A stretch of DNA of 64,000 nt, taken from positions 154,210-218,209 of the forward strand of contig NZ_LGSZ01000009.1 in assembly GCF_001298265.1 (NCBI RefSeq), in the 5' to 3' direction. The translations under genes were made by a program, and so were the position numbers. The notes under the pieces were generated by a model. The model saw only the letters and a program-made list of their open reading frames with translations. It had not been told where the DNA came from and searched no databases. Below, in pieces: positions 54,385-63,900 of this stretch. Source of the DNA: Allobosea vaviloviae (GTDB lineage Bacteria; Pseudomonadota; Alphaproteobacteria; Rhizobiales; Beijerinckiaceae). Positions within the stretch are counted from its first letter, which is position 1. Every line of letters starts with the position of its first letter.

Positions 54385-55713
54385 TTACGCCTTGATCCGC
54401 GCCACCGCTGCCGCAGCCGCCCGCCCTGCCAGGGTCGCGCCGCCGACCGTCATGGCGCCGCCACCAGCGGTGGCCTCGCCGGCGATGAAGATGCGGCCGC
54501 CGATCGGCTCGGCCAGCTGATCGCGCGCCGTCTCGCGGCCGGGCAGGCAGACGGAATAGGAGCCGCGCGAATACGGGTCGGTCCACCAGGCCGGGAAGGA
54601 GATGCCGGTCACCGCCTTGCGGACATCGCTGCCCAGCATTTTCGTCAGCAGCTCGGTGACATAGGCGCGCGCGGCTTCCGTGCCCGCGACGGAAAGCGCG
54701 CGGGCATGGTCGCCGCCGCAATAAGCGATGACGATGTCCTTGTCGTCGGGGAAAAGGTCGAGGTTCATTAGCTGGCCGGGCGAGCCGGCCTCAAGAAAGC
54801 TCATGCCCGGCGCGATGCCGAAGCGATTGCCCTCCACCTTGAGCGCGATCTTGGTCAGCGCGCCCATGCCGAGGCCGGCCAGCGCATCGCGGTTGCGCGC
54901 CGGCAGTTCCGGCGTGAAGCGGATCGCGCCGGCCTTCAGCACGCCGACGGGCACCGTGACGATGCAGGCGCTCGCATGCAGCGTGCCCGACGGGGTCGTC
55001 ACCGCGACATCGGGGCCGTCCCAGCGGATCTCGCTGACGGGCTGGTTCAGGCGGATGTCGAGCCCGGCGCCATGGCGCGCGACGAGGTTGCCGTAGCCCG
55101 AGGGCACGACGAGATCGTCACCAGCCCAGAGGCGTTGATAGTCGCGCGCGGAAATCCTGTCCGATTCCTCGCCGATCGAGAGCAGCAGCCCCGACGAGGC
55201 GATCTGCGACATGTCCGGGCCGAGATCGCCGAGGAGGTCCCTGACCGAGAGGTCGTGCTTGGTGAGATCGACGGTTTCGAGCCGGCGGTCGATCTGGCCG
55301 AAGGCCCCACGGCGCTTCAGCCGGTCGGTCTCGGCCATCGGCCTGCCATTGGCGAAGACCTGGAAGCCGCCGCCCCAGGGCTCGTTTTGCGTCTCGACGC
55401 CGAGTTCGCGGGCGATCTGGACCCAGGGGTTGCGCTCGGCCCAGTGGATGAACATCGCCCCGGCATCATAGGCCGGTCCAAGCGAGGTGTCGGTGAAGGC
55501 ACGGCCACCGACGCGGCCGCGCGCCTCAAGCACGATCGCCTTGCGGCCGGCGGCCCGGAGATCATGGGCGGCGGCGAGACCCGCGGCGCCGGCACCAATG
55601 ACGATGACATCGACCTGGACATCGGATTCCGCCGCGCGCGCGCCGCGCGTCGGCAATGCCAGCGCTGCCGCCATCGCTCCTGATCCTGTCACCATCCTGC
55701 GTCGGTCGAGCAT
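54385..55713 (-). CDS. Flavin monoamine oxidase family protein, exported
   Basis: This 442-residue FAD-dependent amine oxidase oxidises a primary or secondary amine, giving aldehyde, ammonia and H2O2. The dinucleotide-binding motif VIGAGAAGLAAAHDL, the RxGGR motif RGRVGGRAF and the C-terminal FAD contact FIAGEATAGGGAMTVGGA are intact. The N-terminus MLDRRRMVTGSGAMAAALAL looks like a twin-arginine signal, implying folded export. ATG 55713 is chosen so that this signal is N-terminal; the frame extends to 55794. The substrate is unknown. Confidence 0.9.
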   Translation of the reverse strand: MLDRRRMVTGSGAMAAALALPTRGARAAESDVQVDVIVIGAGAAGLAAAHDLRAAGRKAIVLEARGRVGGRAFTDTSLGPAYDAGAMFIHWAERNPWVQIARELGVETQNEPWGGGFQVFANGRPMAETDRLKRRGAFGQIDRRLETVDLTKHDLSVRDLLGDLGPDMSQIASSGLLLSIGEESDRISARDYQRLWAGDDLVVPSGYGNLVARHGAGLDIRLNQPVSEIRWDGPDVAVTTPSGTLHASACIVTVPVGVLKAGAIRFTPELPARNRDALAGLGMGALTKIALKVEGNRFGIAPGMSFLEAGSPGQLMNLDLFPDDKDIVIAYCGGDHARALSVAGTEAARAYVTELLTKMLGSDVRKAVTGISFPAWWTDPYSRGSYSVCLPGRETARDQLAEPIGGRIFIAGEATAGGGAMTVGGATLAGRAAAAAVARIKA

Positions 55714-56074
55714 GCGTGCGGGGCCCCGGTCAGCCCGCTCATGTTGGGCTGGTATCGCTGCGTTGCAACAAGAAGGTGTCGGAGCCGTGGCCACGGGCGA
55801 TCACGAGATCGGGAGCCCCAGCGATGCGGTGTCGGGATGCGAACGGCTTTGATTGGAACGATGAAACAAAACGGTCTTGATTAGAGAATTTCTATTGTTG
55901 TGTTGTTCGTGCATCGGAATGTGTTCTTCGCATGTCTGACGATTGACAGTTGTCGAGTCGCTCCATATCCGATGAGAGCCTTATCCTAGCGTATAAGGCC
56001 TTGTTTATATTCATTTTAAACTGATGTCATGTGGCGGCGCGAGCCGGCTGCGCCGACGAGGACGGGTTAGGGCG
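55714..56074. other. AT-rich promoter region of the TonB receptor gene
   Basis: These 361 bases separate the divergent amine oxidase and receptor genes and contain no gene. 55850-56020 is strikingly AT-rich for this window. It holds the Irr-like palindrome at 55880-55896 and a TTGACA at 55949-55954 that could be a -35 element. Confidence 0.55.
55880..55896 (+). promoter_or_regulatory. Irr-like iron control box upstream of the heme receptor gene
   Basis: ATTAGAGAATTTCTATT matches 10 of 14 fixed positions of the Irr/ICE consensus TTTAGAA-N3-TTCTAAA and keeps the palindromic core TTAGA...TTCTA. It lies about 180 bases before the receptor start. Confidence 0.45.
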
Positions 56075-58357
56075 ATGGGGATGCATTCTGTCAGGCTGCG
56101 CGAGGGTGTCGCGCTGGGAACTTTGATGGTGGTTTTGCTGGGTTCGCCGGCACTGGCGCAGCAAGGCCGCACCCGGCCCGCGCCGGCTCCGGTGGCCGAG
56201 GCGCCCGTCGCGCTCGACCAGATCACGGTCCAGGGGCAGGGCGAAGCCGGCGGCGCGTTGCTGCAGGGGCCGACCACGACCCGCACGACCCGCGAGGAAC
56301 TCGACCGGCAGCAGGTCCAGAGCATCTCCGATCTCGCCAACCGCGTCGAAGCCGGCATCAGCTTCAACCGGCAGAACAACAGCATCAACATCCGCGGCCT
56401 CGACGGCGCCCGCGTGCTGACGACGATCGACGGCATCCGCCAGCCCTTCCTGACGGACACGCGCAACGACCGTTCGTCGACCAACGCCTTCGATTTCGAT
56501 TCGCTCTCGACGCTCGACCTGCTGCGCGGCGGCAGCGGCGGCGCCACCCTCGGCAGCGGCGCGCTCGGCGGCGCGCTGGCGGTGCGCACGCTCGACCCCA
56601 AGGACCTGATCAAGGGCAACAAGACCTTTGGCGGCCTCGCCAAGACCGGCTTCGACAGCACCGACGATGCCTGGTTCGGCAGCACGGCCGTCGCGGCGCG
56701 GCTGCAGCAGACCTATTTCCTGCTTCAGGGCAGCTTCCGCAACGGTGGCGAGACCAAGAACGGCGGCAGCAACGACACGATCGGCGCCACGCGCACCGTG
56801 CCGAACCCGGTCGATTTCAACCAGTACGGCTTCCTCGGCAAGATCCATCACTATAGCGCCGACGAGGCGCATCGCTTCGGCCTGACGGCGGAGATCTACA
56901 AGCGCGAGGACCGGATCCAGACGCTGACCTCGACCGTGTCGACGGCCGGCAATTTCAGGCCCGGCAGGTACGAGCAGGGCGAGGATGTCGAGCGCAAGCG
57001 CGTCTCGCTGTCCTATGACTTCAAGCTGCCCGGCGCCTTCATCGACGAGGCGCAGGCGACGCTCTACTGGCAGAACGTCAAGCGCAACACGCTGGTCAAC
57101 GCCTATCGCTTCACCAGCGTCGTCGGACCCTATGCCCGCGACAACGAGAACGAACAGAACGCCTATGGCTTCAACGGCCATCTGATCAAGAACTTCAACA
57201 CCGGCATGTTCTCGCACAAGGTCACGCTCGGCACGGAACTGCGCATGACCGAGCTGGAGCAGTATTCCAAGGGGCTCGACAACTGCCCCACGCGCCCGGC
57301 CTCGGGCCTGTTCACCGGGGCGTTCACGGCCTGCAACAACCTGCATACCAACCAGGCCGACCAGCCCAAGATCGACGGCAAGGCGGTCGGCTTCTACCTG
57401 CATGACGAGATCGGCATGCTGGACAACCGGCTGCGCCTGACGCCGGGCGTGCGCTACGACTGGTATGAGGAACAGCCGCAGGACACGCCGGCCTACAGCA
57501 ATGGCGGGTCGCGGCCCGTCGGCCTGCCGCCGTCCAGCAGCGACTCCGCCTGGTCGCCGCGAGTCCGGCTGGAATACGACATCGTCAAGAATGCACCTTA
57601 CGTGAAGGACGTCACCGCCTTCGCGCAGTGGTCGAAAGGCTTCCGGGCGCCGACGGCCAGCGAACTCTATGGCCGCTTCGGCGGGGTCGGCACCTATCTG
57701 CGCGTCGGCGATCCCAATCTGAGGCCGGAAACCAGCAACGGCGTCGATGTCGGCGTCCGCTTCGGCGACAAGGCGTTCGGCGGCTCGCTGACCTATTTCC
57801 ATACCAACTATCGCAACTTCATCGACGTCGTGCAGATCCAGGCGCCGGGCGGGCTTTATCCCCAGGGCGGCATCCAGGGCCCGCAGAACGTCGCGCGGGC
57901 GGAGATCCAGGGCTTCGAGGCCAACCTGCAATACGCCTTCGCTCAGAACTGGCTGGCACGCGGCTCGTTTGCCTATACCCGCGGCAAGAACAAGGACAAC
58001 GACACCTTCCTGAACTCGATTCCGCCCGTGCAGGGCATCGTCGCTGTGGCCTATGGGACGGAGCGCTGGGGAGCCGAGGTCTCGGCCAAGCTTGCAGGGA
58101 AGCGCGACGACGTCGCCGCGACAACGGGCACGAGCCAGGGCTTCAAGGCGCCGGGCTATGCGATCTTCAACGCCTCGGCCTGGTGGAAGCCGATGCCGCA
58201 GATCGCCGATCTCGAAGTCCAGATCGGCGTCTACAACATCTTCGACCGCAAGTATTTCGATGCGGTCAACGTGCCTACCGGCGTTCTGGCCCAGGCGCGG
58301 GACTACTACAGCGAGCCCGGCCGTACGGTGAAGGCGACGGTGAAGTACCAGTTCTGA
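56075..58357 (+). CDS. TonB-dependent hemoglobin/heme receptor
   Basis: This outer-membrane beta barrel takes up heme, or heme from hemoproteins, using TonB energy. The predicted 760-residue precursor has a signal peptide (LGTLMVVLLGSPALAQ), a TonB-box-like segment after it (LDQITVQGQG), a plug domain (about 60-170, NSINIRGLDGARVLTTIDG, LRGGSGGATLGSGALGG), and a ~22-strand barrel that ends in aromatic KYQF. The GFRAPTASELYGRFG and NLRPETSNGVDVGV segments are typical of the hemoglobin/transferrin/lactoferrin receptor family (BhuR/HmuR/ShmR). ATG 56075 is chosen; ATGs at 56081 and 56024 are alternatives. No heme transporter genes follow. Confidence 0.9.
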   Translation: MGMHSVRLREGVALGTLMVVLLGSPALAQQGRTRPAPAPVAEAPVALDQITVQGQGEAGGALLQGPTTTRTTREELDRQQVQSISDLANRVEAGISFNRQNNSINIRGLDGARVLTTIDGIRQPFLTDTRNDRSSTNAFDFDSLSTLDLLRGGSGGATLGSGALGGALAVRTLDPKDLIKGNKTFGGLAKTGFDSTDDAWFGSTAVAARLQQTYFLLQGSFRNGGETKNGGSNDTIGATRTVPNPVDFNQYGFLGKIHHYSADEAHRFGLTAEIYKREDRIQTLTSTVSTAGNFRPGRYEQGEDVERKRVSLSYDFKLPGAFIDEAQATLYWQNVKRNTLVNAYRFTSVVGPYARDNENEQNAYGFNGHLIKNFNTGMFSHKVTLGTELRMTELEQYSKGLDNCPTRPASGLFTGAFTACNNLHTNQADQPKIDGKAVGFYLHDEIGMLDNRLRLTPGVRYDWYEEQPQDTPAYSNGGSRPVGLPPSSSDSAWSPRVRLEYDIVKNAPYVKDVTAFAQWSKGFRAPTASELYGRFGGVGTYLRVGDPNLRPETSNGVDVGVRFGDKAFGGSLTYFHTNYRNFIDVVQIQAPGGLYPQGGIQGPQNVARAEIQGFEANLQYAFAQNWLARGSFAYTRGKNKDNDTFLNSIPPVQGIVAVAYGTERWGAEVSAKLAGKRDDVAATTGTSQGFKAPGYAIFNASAWWKPMPQIADLEVQIGVYNIFDRKYFDAVNVPTGVLAQARDYYSEPGRTVKATVKYQF

Positions 58358-58391
58358 CCGGCCTTGCGTTTCGAGAACCGGACTCTCACAG

Positions 58392-58415
58392 GCCGGCCCT
58401 TCGGGGCCGGCTTTT
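58392..58415 (+). terminator. Rho-independent terminator of the TonB receptor gene
   Basis: GCCGGCCC/GGGCCGGC with a TTCG tetraloop is followed by TTTT. It lies 35 bases after the stop codon and 30 bases from the convergent binding-protein gene. Confidence 0.88.
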
Positions 58416-58444
58416 CTGCGGGGGAGGAGGGGCCGGCGCGCCGC

Positions 58445-59470
58445 TCACCGCCCGGCCGTCTTCACGCCGCGCTCGTAGAGACCCTGATCGAACAGGCCGT
58501 CGAGCGCCGGGGACTTGGCGAAATCCCCGAGTTCGACCTGATAGGCGAGAAGCTCTTGCGTCGCCTCGCGGATGCGGGCGGGGTCGGTGACGAAGGTCAC
58601 GGCCGGCGAGATCAGGGCGCGGGCGATCGTGTCCTCGGCAACGAGACCGCCGCCGAGCGCCGCCAGCACCAGCGGTGCCGCCTTGGCCGGCTCGTTGCGA
58701 AGCTGCTCGGTCGCGCGATGCAACAGGCCGACGAAACGTTCGACCAGATCGGGCCGGCTCTTGATCAGCTTGCCGGAGGCGGCGATGACGACGCCGGGAA
58801 TGTTTGGGAACATGTCGGTCGAATTGACGATGCGCCTGATGCGCGGGTCGCGTTCGGACACCAGTGTGGCCGAGGGTTCGAGCAGCGTGCCGCCATCGAT
58901 CGCACCTGTCAGCATGGCCTGCTGCACCACCTCGATGCCCATATTGACGATCTCGACATCGGCCCGATCGACCCGGCCGATCTTCCAGAGCCAGTGATGG
59001 AGGGCGACAGTGGGCACGCCGCCGGGTGGCAGCGTGCCCAGCTTGGCCTTGCGGCCCGTCGCGACCCTGAAGGCCGCGAAGACCTTGGCCGGATCGTTGC
59101 CTGTCTCGGCGAAGGCCCTGGCGAGGGCAGGGCCGGCCATGAAGGCCGTGCCGCCGATGGCGGCGGCGGACACGACCGAGGCGTCGAGCCCGCGTGCGCG
59201 GGCGACGGCGACGGGTGCGACGCCGACGGCGAGGATGTCGATGGTGCCCGACGCGAAAGCCTGAATGGCGTTCGGGCCGGAATCGAACTTGCTGAGCTTC
59301 AGATCGAAGCCGGCCTCGCGGGTCGAGCCGTCGCCGGCGAGCACGAACAGCGCGCTGGCTCCGATCACCGGCACATAGCCGACACGCAGCGTCGTGCCCT
59401 GGGCGAAGCCGGGGCGCAGTCCAGCCACGGTGCCGGCGGCCAGGGCCAGCAAAGTCCTACGGTCGATCAT
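58445..59470 (-). CDS. ABC transporter substrate-binding protein (nitrate/sulfonate/taurine type)
   Basis: This 341-residue periplasmic solute-binding protein is of the NMT1/SsuA-like family. A signal peptide starts MIDRRTLLALAAGTVAGLRPGFAQ, and the RR pair suggests Tat or Sec export. The body shows LRVGYVPVIGASALFVL, AFASGTIDILAVGVAPVAVARARG and MLTGAIDGGTLLEPSATL, as in sulfonate or pyrimidine-precursor binding proteins. ATG 59470 has GGAG seven bases upstream. No permease or ATPase gene is adjacent, so it is an orphan and its ligand is unknown. Confidence 0.88.
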   Translation of the reverse strand: MIDRRTLLALAAGTVAGLRPGFAQGTTLRVGYVPVIGASALFVLAGDGSTREAGFDLKLSKFDSGPNAIQAFASGTIDILAVGVAPVAVARARGLDASVVSAAAIGGTAFMAGPALARAFAETGNDPAKVFAAFRVATGRKAKLGTLPPGGVPTVALHHWLWKIGRVDRADVEIVNMGIEVVQQAMLTGAIDGGTLLEPSATLVSERDPRIRRIVNSTDMFPNIPGVVIAASGKLIKSRPDLVERFVGLLHRATEQLRNEPAKAAPLVLAALGGGLVAEDTIARALISPAVTFVTDPARIREATQELLAYQVELGDFAKSPALDGLFDQGLYERGVKTAGR

Positions 59471-59643
59471 CTCAAGCTCCACGCGACCCCGCAACGAGCG
59501 CCGACGCGGGTTGGCCGGAAACATGGCATCGGATCGATAGAGAATGGTTCCGAAACACGCCACCATGAGAGATGGAAATCGTCGCAGACCCTTTGCGAAA
59601 GGGAAAATCCGTCCATGATCGGGGCCCGGTTGCGCCGTTTCCG

Positions 59644-60453
59644 CTACTCGTCCTCGACAGGTTTCGGGACGCGTAGTCGCCTCGGCCCCTCGGTCAGCGA
59701 CTTGAACACGCCCCGCAGCGTGCGCGCTTCCTGCTCGGTCATCGCGAGGCGATGCAGGATGTCGCGCAGATTGGCGGTCATGACCTGCTTCTTGCCGGGC
59801 GGGAAGAAGCCGCAGATGTCCAGTTCGCTTTCGACATAGTCGAACATCGACAGCACAGTGGCGCGGGTCGCCGGCGGCGACAGATTGTGCTCGCGGAAGG
59901 GCGGCTCGCCGCCGGTCGCCTTGATCCATTCATAGCCGGCGAGCAGCACGGCTTGGGCGAGGTTCAGCGAGGCGAAGGCCGGGTCGACCGGAAAGGTCAG
60001 GATCGCATCGGCAAACGAGATCTCCTCATTGGTCAGGCCGATGCGCTCGCGCCCGAACAGGATGCCGACGCGCTCGCCCGAGCCGACGCGCTGCGCGATG
60101 GGCGGCATCGCCTCGGCCGGGGTCATCACGCGCTTCATCTGGCCGCGCTCGCGGGCCGTCGTGGCGAGCACATGATGGAGATCGGAGATGGCCTCGGCCG
60201 TCGTCGGATAGAGCGTGGCGTTGTCGAGGATATGGCCCGCGCCCGAGGCCGTGGTGGTGGCGGCCTCCTTCAGGCCGCTCCCGGTCGTCCAGCCGTCGCG
60301 CGGCGCGACGAGGCGCATCTCGGAGAGGCCGAAATTCGCCATGGCGCGGGCGCACATGCCGATATTCTCGGCCATCTGGGGCTCGACCAGGATGATGGCC
60401 GGGGCAGGGGCCTGGACGGCCTTGCGGGTGCGGTCGGTGCCGGAACCGGTCAT
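59644..60453 (-). CDS. trmJ: tRNA/rRNA 2'-O-methyltransferase TrmJ
   Basis: TrmJ is a SpoU-class SAM-dependent enzyme that methylates the ribose at position 32 of tRNAs. The 269-residue product shows ILVEPQMAENIGMCARAMANFG (SpoU motif 1), GILFGRERIGLTNEEI (motif 2) and the knot segment FASLNLAQAVLLAGYEW (motif 3), followed by a helical C-domain. ATG 60453 begins a non-conserved stretch of about 18 residues. A hairpin sits directly upstream of the start codon. Confidence 0.92.
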   Translation of the reverse strand: MTGSGTDRTRKAVQAPAPAIILVEPQMAENIGMCARAMANFGLSEMRLVAPRDGWTTGSGLKEAATTTASGAGHILDNATLYPTTAEAISDLHHVLATTARERGQMKRVMTPAEAMPPIAQRVGSGERVGILFGRERIGLTNEEISFADAILTFPVDPAFASLNLAQAVLLAGYEWIKATGGEPPFREHNLSPPATRATVLSMFDYVESELDICGFFPPGKKQVMTANLRDILHRLAMTEQEARTLRGVFKSLTEGPRRLRVPKPVEDE

Positions 60454-60456
60454 GGA

Positions 60457-60491
60457 AAGGGCTCGCTCACAGGAACTGAGAGCGAGCCCTT
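60457..60491 (-). terminator. Hairpin between chemoreceptor gene and trmJ
   Basis: A perfect 12-bp stem (AAGGGCTCGCTC/GAGCGAGCCCTT) with an 11-nt loop ends three bases before the trmJ ATG. It is probably the terminator of the upstream chemoreceptor gene (81 bases past its stop), though the T run after it is short. It may also influence trmJ initiation. Confidence 0.55.
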
Positions 60492-60572
60492 AACGGATCG
60501 GGCGGCTTCGGCAAGGCGTTGCCGTCGTTCATCCCCTTTGCCAGCGGGACATGTGCGGGAGCGCGGGCCCGT

Positions 60573-62423
60573 TCAGGCGGCCTGACGCCGGGGCACGGCC
60601 TGTGGCCGTCCCCCCGTTGCCTGGGTGCGGAATGTCGCGACCAGGGCGTTGAGTGTCTGGATCTGGCTCATCAGGGATGTCGCGGAGGCTGCACTTTCCT
60701 CGGCGAGCGCCGCGTTCTGCTGTGTCATCTCATCCATATGCGCGACGGTCTGGCTCATCTCGTCGATGCCGTTCGCCTGTTCGGCTGAGGCCGAGGAGAT
60801 ATCCGTCACGGTCGCCGACACCTTGCGCGACGCATCGACGATCTGCGTCAACGCCTCGCCGGCCGAGCGCACCAACGCCACGCCCTGCTCGACCTCGCGG
60901 CCGGATTCGCCGATCAGCCCGGAGATGTCCTTGGCGGCGTCGCCGGAACGCTGTGCCAGCGTGCGCACTTCCGATGCCACCACCGCGAAGCCCTTGCCGG
61001 CGTCGCCGGCCCGGGCCGCTTCGACCGCCGCGTTGAGCGCCAGCAGGTTGGTCTGGAAAGCGATGTCGTCGATGACGCGGATGATGTCGGCGATCTTCTG
61101 CGAGGCGGTTTCGATCCGTGACATCGCGTCGATGGCGTCGGTGACGATGGAGCCGCCCTTTTCGGCCACGGTCATCGCTTCGCGAGCCAGAGAAACCGCC
61201 TGGCGCGAGGCGCTGGCCGATGCCTTGACCGAGGCGGCAAGCTCCTCGGTGGTGGCGGCGGTCTGCTCGAGCGAGGAGGCCTGTTCCTCGGTGCGCTTCG
61301 ACAGGTCGTCGGCGCCCGTGTTGATCTCGCGGGCCGAGTTGCCGACATCGGCCGAGGTGGCCTGGATCGTCATCACCGTTTCGCTCAGGCGCGAGACGGC
61401 AGTGTTGAAGTCGTCGCGCAGCTTGGCGTAGTCCACAGCCACCTCTGCATCGATGCGGCAGGTCAGGTCGCCCTTGGACAACAGGTCGAGACCGTTGCCG
61501 AGGAGCGCCATCATCTCGCGCTGCTCGTCAGCGAGCCGCTGCTGTTCCGCGATGCGGGCGGCGCGCTCCTGCTCGCCCCGCAGCCTTGCGGCATCGGCGG
61601 CCGAGCGGGACTGCTCGGTCTCCGATTCCAGACGTCGCATCGCGAGACCATTCTGCTTGAAGACCAGGACGGTGCGGGCCATTTCGCCGACTTCGTCCTG
61701 ACGCTCATGGCCATCGACGGCGGTATCGAACTCACCGGCGGCAAGATTCTGCATCGCCCCTTTCAGCCTGTCCATCGGCCGTGTGATCGTGCTCGACGCC
61801 ATCCAGATCGCGCCGAGAAGACCCAGCAGCAATCCACCCCCGCTGGCGGCCAGCGTCACCATGACCGTCTGGTTCGTTCGCTGGCCGAGATCGGCGGTGC
61901 GTGCGTGGGTCTCGGACAGAACCGAGACCGTCACGGCGGTCAGCCGCTGGACCACCTTGTGCAACTTGCCATCGAGTTCGTCCATCATCGCGAGGGCCTT
62001 GTCGTTTTCGTCGCGGATGCCCAGCGCGATGGCCTCATCGACGTCGGCCTTCATCGCTTTGAGCTCGACAGCGATGGCCTCGTATTGCGGCCGAGCGGCG
62101 GGTGCGGCCGCGCTCGCTTCATCGAGATAGGTCAGCGTCTGGGCATAGGAGGCGTCCGCCTGCGCCTTGCCGGCGGCGCTCCCCGCCGAGTGGTTCGGGT
62201 AGGCGATGACCTTGTAGGCCTGGGCGATCAGATCGTTGCTGCTGCGCGAGGCCCGGACACCGGAGAGGATCTGCCTGGGGCGTGTGTTCAGCATCTCGCT
62301 GTAGTCAGCATCGATGGTGCGCATCTGGCTCGCCGCGAACAGACTGGCGGCGATTCCGATCATGCCGACCAGGGCGATCGCGGCCGCGATGCGCGTGCCG
62401 ATTTTCAGGTTGCTGAGTTGCAT
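60573..62423 (-). CDS. Methyl-accepting chemotaxis protein
   Basis: This 616-residue chemoreceptor has TM1 (about 8-32), a four-helix-bundle-like periplasmic domain (about 33-185), TM2 (about 190-210), HAMP, a coiled linker rich in Glu/Arg (about 265-310), and the signalling hairpin with [19 protein letters not shown]. The signalling half is nearly identical in wording to the receptor at 32286. It lacks the C-terminal GWEEF-type pentapeptide and ends RRQAA, so it probably depends on other receptors for CheR/CheB recruitment. ATG 62423 is used; the frame has one more ATG three codons upstream at 62432. Confidence 0.95.
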   Translation of the reverse strand: MQLSNLKIGTRIAAAIALVGMIGIAASLFAASQMRTIDADYSEMLNTRPRQILSGVRASRSSNDLIAQAYKVIAYPNHSAGSAAGKAQADASYAQTLTYLDEASAAAPAARPQYEAIAVELKAMKADVDEAIALGIRDENDKALAMMDELDGKLHKVVQRLTAVTVSVLSETHARTADLGQRTNQTVMVTLAASGGGLLLGLLGAIWMASSTITRPMDRLKGAMQNLAAGEFDTAVDGHERQDEVGEMARTVLVFKQNGLAMRRLESETEQSRSAADAARLRGEQERAARIAEQQRLADEQREMMALLGNGLDLLSKGDLTCRIDAEVAVDYAKLRDDFNTAVSRLSETVMTIQATSADVGNSAREINTGADDLSKRTEEQASSLEQTAATTEELAASVKASASASRQAVSLAREAMTVAEKGGSIVTDAIDAMSRIETASQKIADIIRVIDDIAFQTNLLALNAAVEAARAGDAGKGFAVVASEVRTLAQRSGDAAKDISGLIGESGREVEQGVALVRSAGEALTQIVDASRKVSATVTDISSASAEQANGIDEMSQTVAHMDEMTQQNAALAEESAASATSLMSQIQTLNALVATFRTQATGGRPQAVPRRQAA

Positions 62424-62596
62424 GAAGGCCATCTCTGCCAGTCTTAGAACGGGCCTTCACGTTGCATCTTGTATAGTTAAAATCTCATCAAAATATACAG
62501 TCTTCGACCGTCAAATGAAGGTCATACCCATTTTTCTACTTGACGCATGGTCATGTCTGCCAGTCTTGGGCATGGACCGTTACTTCGTCCCTGGCG

Positions 62597-63736
62597 TCAG
62601 ATGCGGAGCGCTTCCACCGCCGCCAGCACCCGCAGCGTGTTGCCGCCGGCCAGCTTCTCCAGATCGGCTTCTGACCAGCCGCGGCGGATCAACTCGGCGA
62701 TCAGGGCCGGGAAGACCGAGGTGTCTTCCAGCCCATCGGGGTTGATCCAGCCGAAAAAGTCCGAGCCGATGCCGACATGGTCGTGGCCAATGCGCCTGGC
62801 GAGATAGTCGAGATGGTCGCAATACTGCGGCAGCGTCGCCTTCGGGCGCGGGCCGGCCTTGCGCGCAATCTCGGCCTCGGCCTTCTCGTGGTCGAGCCCG
62901 TCCGGCGTCTTGCCGTACTGGTCCTTGGCGGGCCTGTGCCAATCGCGCGAGGCCTGGCTGATGAAGTCTGGTACGAAGGTCGCCATCACGACTCCGTCAT
63001 TGCCGGCGACGCGGTCGAGCACGTCGTCGGGGACGTTGCGCGGATGGTCGCACAGCGAAAACGCGTTGGAGTGCGACCAGAACACCGGGGCGCTGGTCAC
63101 GTCGAGCGTGTCATGCATCACCTTGGGCGAGACATGGGCGAGGTCGACGACCATGCCGAGCCGGTTCATCCGGCGGATCACGTCCTTGCCGAAGGCGCTC
63201 AGCCCGTCGTTGCGGGGCGCGTCGGTGGCGGAATCGCACCAGTCATGGCTGTCGTTGTGGCAGAGCGTCATCAGCCGCACGCCGAGATCGTAATAGGCAT
63301 CGAGCGCATCGAGCTCGTTGTCGAGCGCCGATCCGTTCTCGATCGTCATGAACAGCGCGATGCGTCCTTCCGCCTTCGCGGCGATGACGTCGCTGGCGCT
63401 CAGGCCGGGGCGGAAAACATCGGCGTGGCGCTTCAGGATGTCGCGCATCAGCGCAATCTGGGCGAGCGCAAAACCGGCGGGCTTGGGGTGTTTGGGCGGG
63501 ACATAGGCCGCGAAGAACTGGCCGGCGAGCTTGCCGGCCTGCATGCGGGGAATGTCGGTGTCGCCCTCGGCATGGATCTTTGTCAGGTCGTAGACCCCGA
63601 CATCGCCTTTCGCCTCGCGGGCGAGCCGGATGACATAGGGCAGGTCGTTATGGCCGTCGATCAGCGGGGCGCGCTCGAGCAGGGCGAGCGCCGCAGCATA
63701 GGCATTGTCATGGATGGGTGGTTTGGCGAGGGCCAT
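62597..63736 (-). CDS. M19 family membrane-dipeptidase-like protein
   Basis: This 379-residue zinc dipeptidase belongs to the renal dipeptidase family and hydrolyses dipeptides, often with D-residues. The first metal motif HND in LIDGHNDLPYVIRL (H29, D31), the bridging Glu in FMTIENGSALD, and the histidines in WSHSNAFSLCDHPRNVPD are present. Near the C-terminus DHVGIGSDFFG completes the pattern. No signal peptide is visible, so a cytosolic location is likely. It follows a 173-base AT-rich gap from the chemoreceptor gene. Confidence 0.93.
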   Translation of the reverse strand: MALAKPPIHDNAYAAALALLERAPLIDGHNDLPYVIRLAREAKGDVGVYDLTKIHAEGDTDIPRMQAGKLAGQFFAAYVPPKHPKPAGFALAQIALMRDILKRHADVFRPGLSASDVIAAKAEGRIALFMTIENGSALDNELDALDAYYDLGVRLMTLCHNDSHDWCDSATDAPRNDGLSAFGKDVIRRMNRLGMVVDLAHVSPKVMHDTLDVTSAPVFWSHSNAFSLCDHPRNVPDDVLDRVAGNDGVVMATFVPDFISQASRDWHRPAKDQYGKTPDGLDHEKAEAEIARKAGPRPKATLPQYCDHLDYLARRIGHDHVGIGSDFFGWINPDGLEDTSVFPALIAELIRRGWSEADLEKLAGGNTLRVLAAVEALRI

Positions 63737-63842
63737 GGGGCGAGCCTTGGGGTTGGAATCGAGGGCGGTCGCGATGGTGGCAGGTCACGCGGCGCGAGGC
63801 GAGGGGGCGCGGTGCATGCCCATCTCGCTATCACGCAAGCCA

Positions 63843-63880
63843 CGTCATCCCGGACAAGCCGCGAAGCGGCGCCGATCCGG
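63843..63880. repeat. Family D repeat fragment next to the IS110 end
   Basis: This unit is the near-exact reverse of the right half of the repeat at 54264-54361, sharing GACAAGCCGCGAAGCGGCGC. It begins CGTCATCCCGG but stops at TCCGG without the matching ATGACG end. The missing end lies exactly on the side of the transposase gene that starts 20 bases away. Confidence 0.65.
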
Positions 63881-63900
63881 CAACTGTATCGATGCGCGTA

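Noticed and set aside
56027..57931. Long minus-strand frame inside the TonB receptor gene
   Set aside because: The plus strand carries plug, barrel and terminal aromatic signatures; the antisense frame shows none.
62480..62560. Promoter of the second chemoreceptor gene
   Set aside because: AT-rich elements such as TTGACG and TATATT are visible on the minus strand, but their spacing (about 11) does not fit a sigma-70 promoter, so no feature was called.
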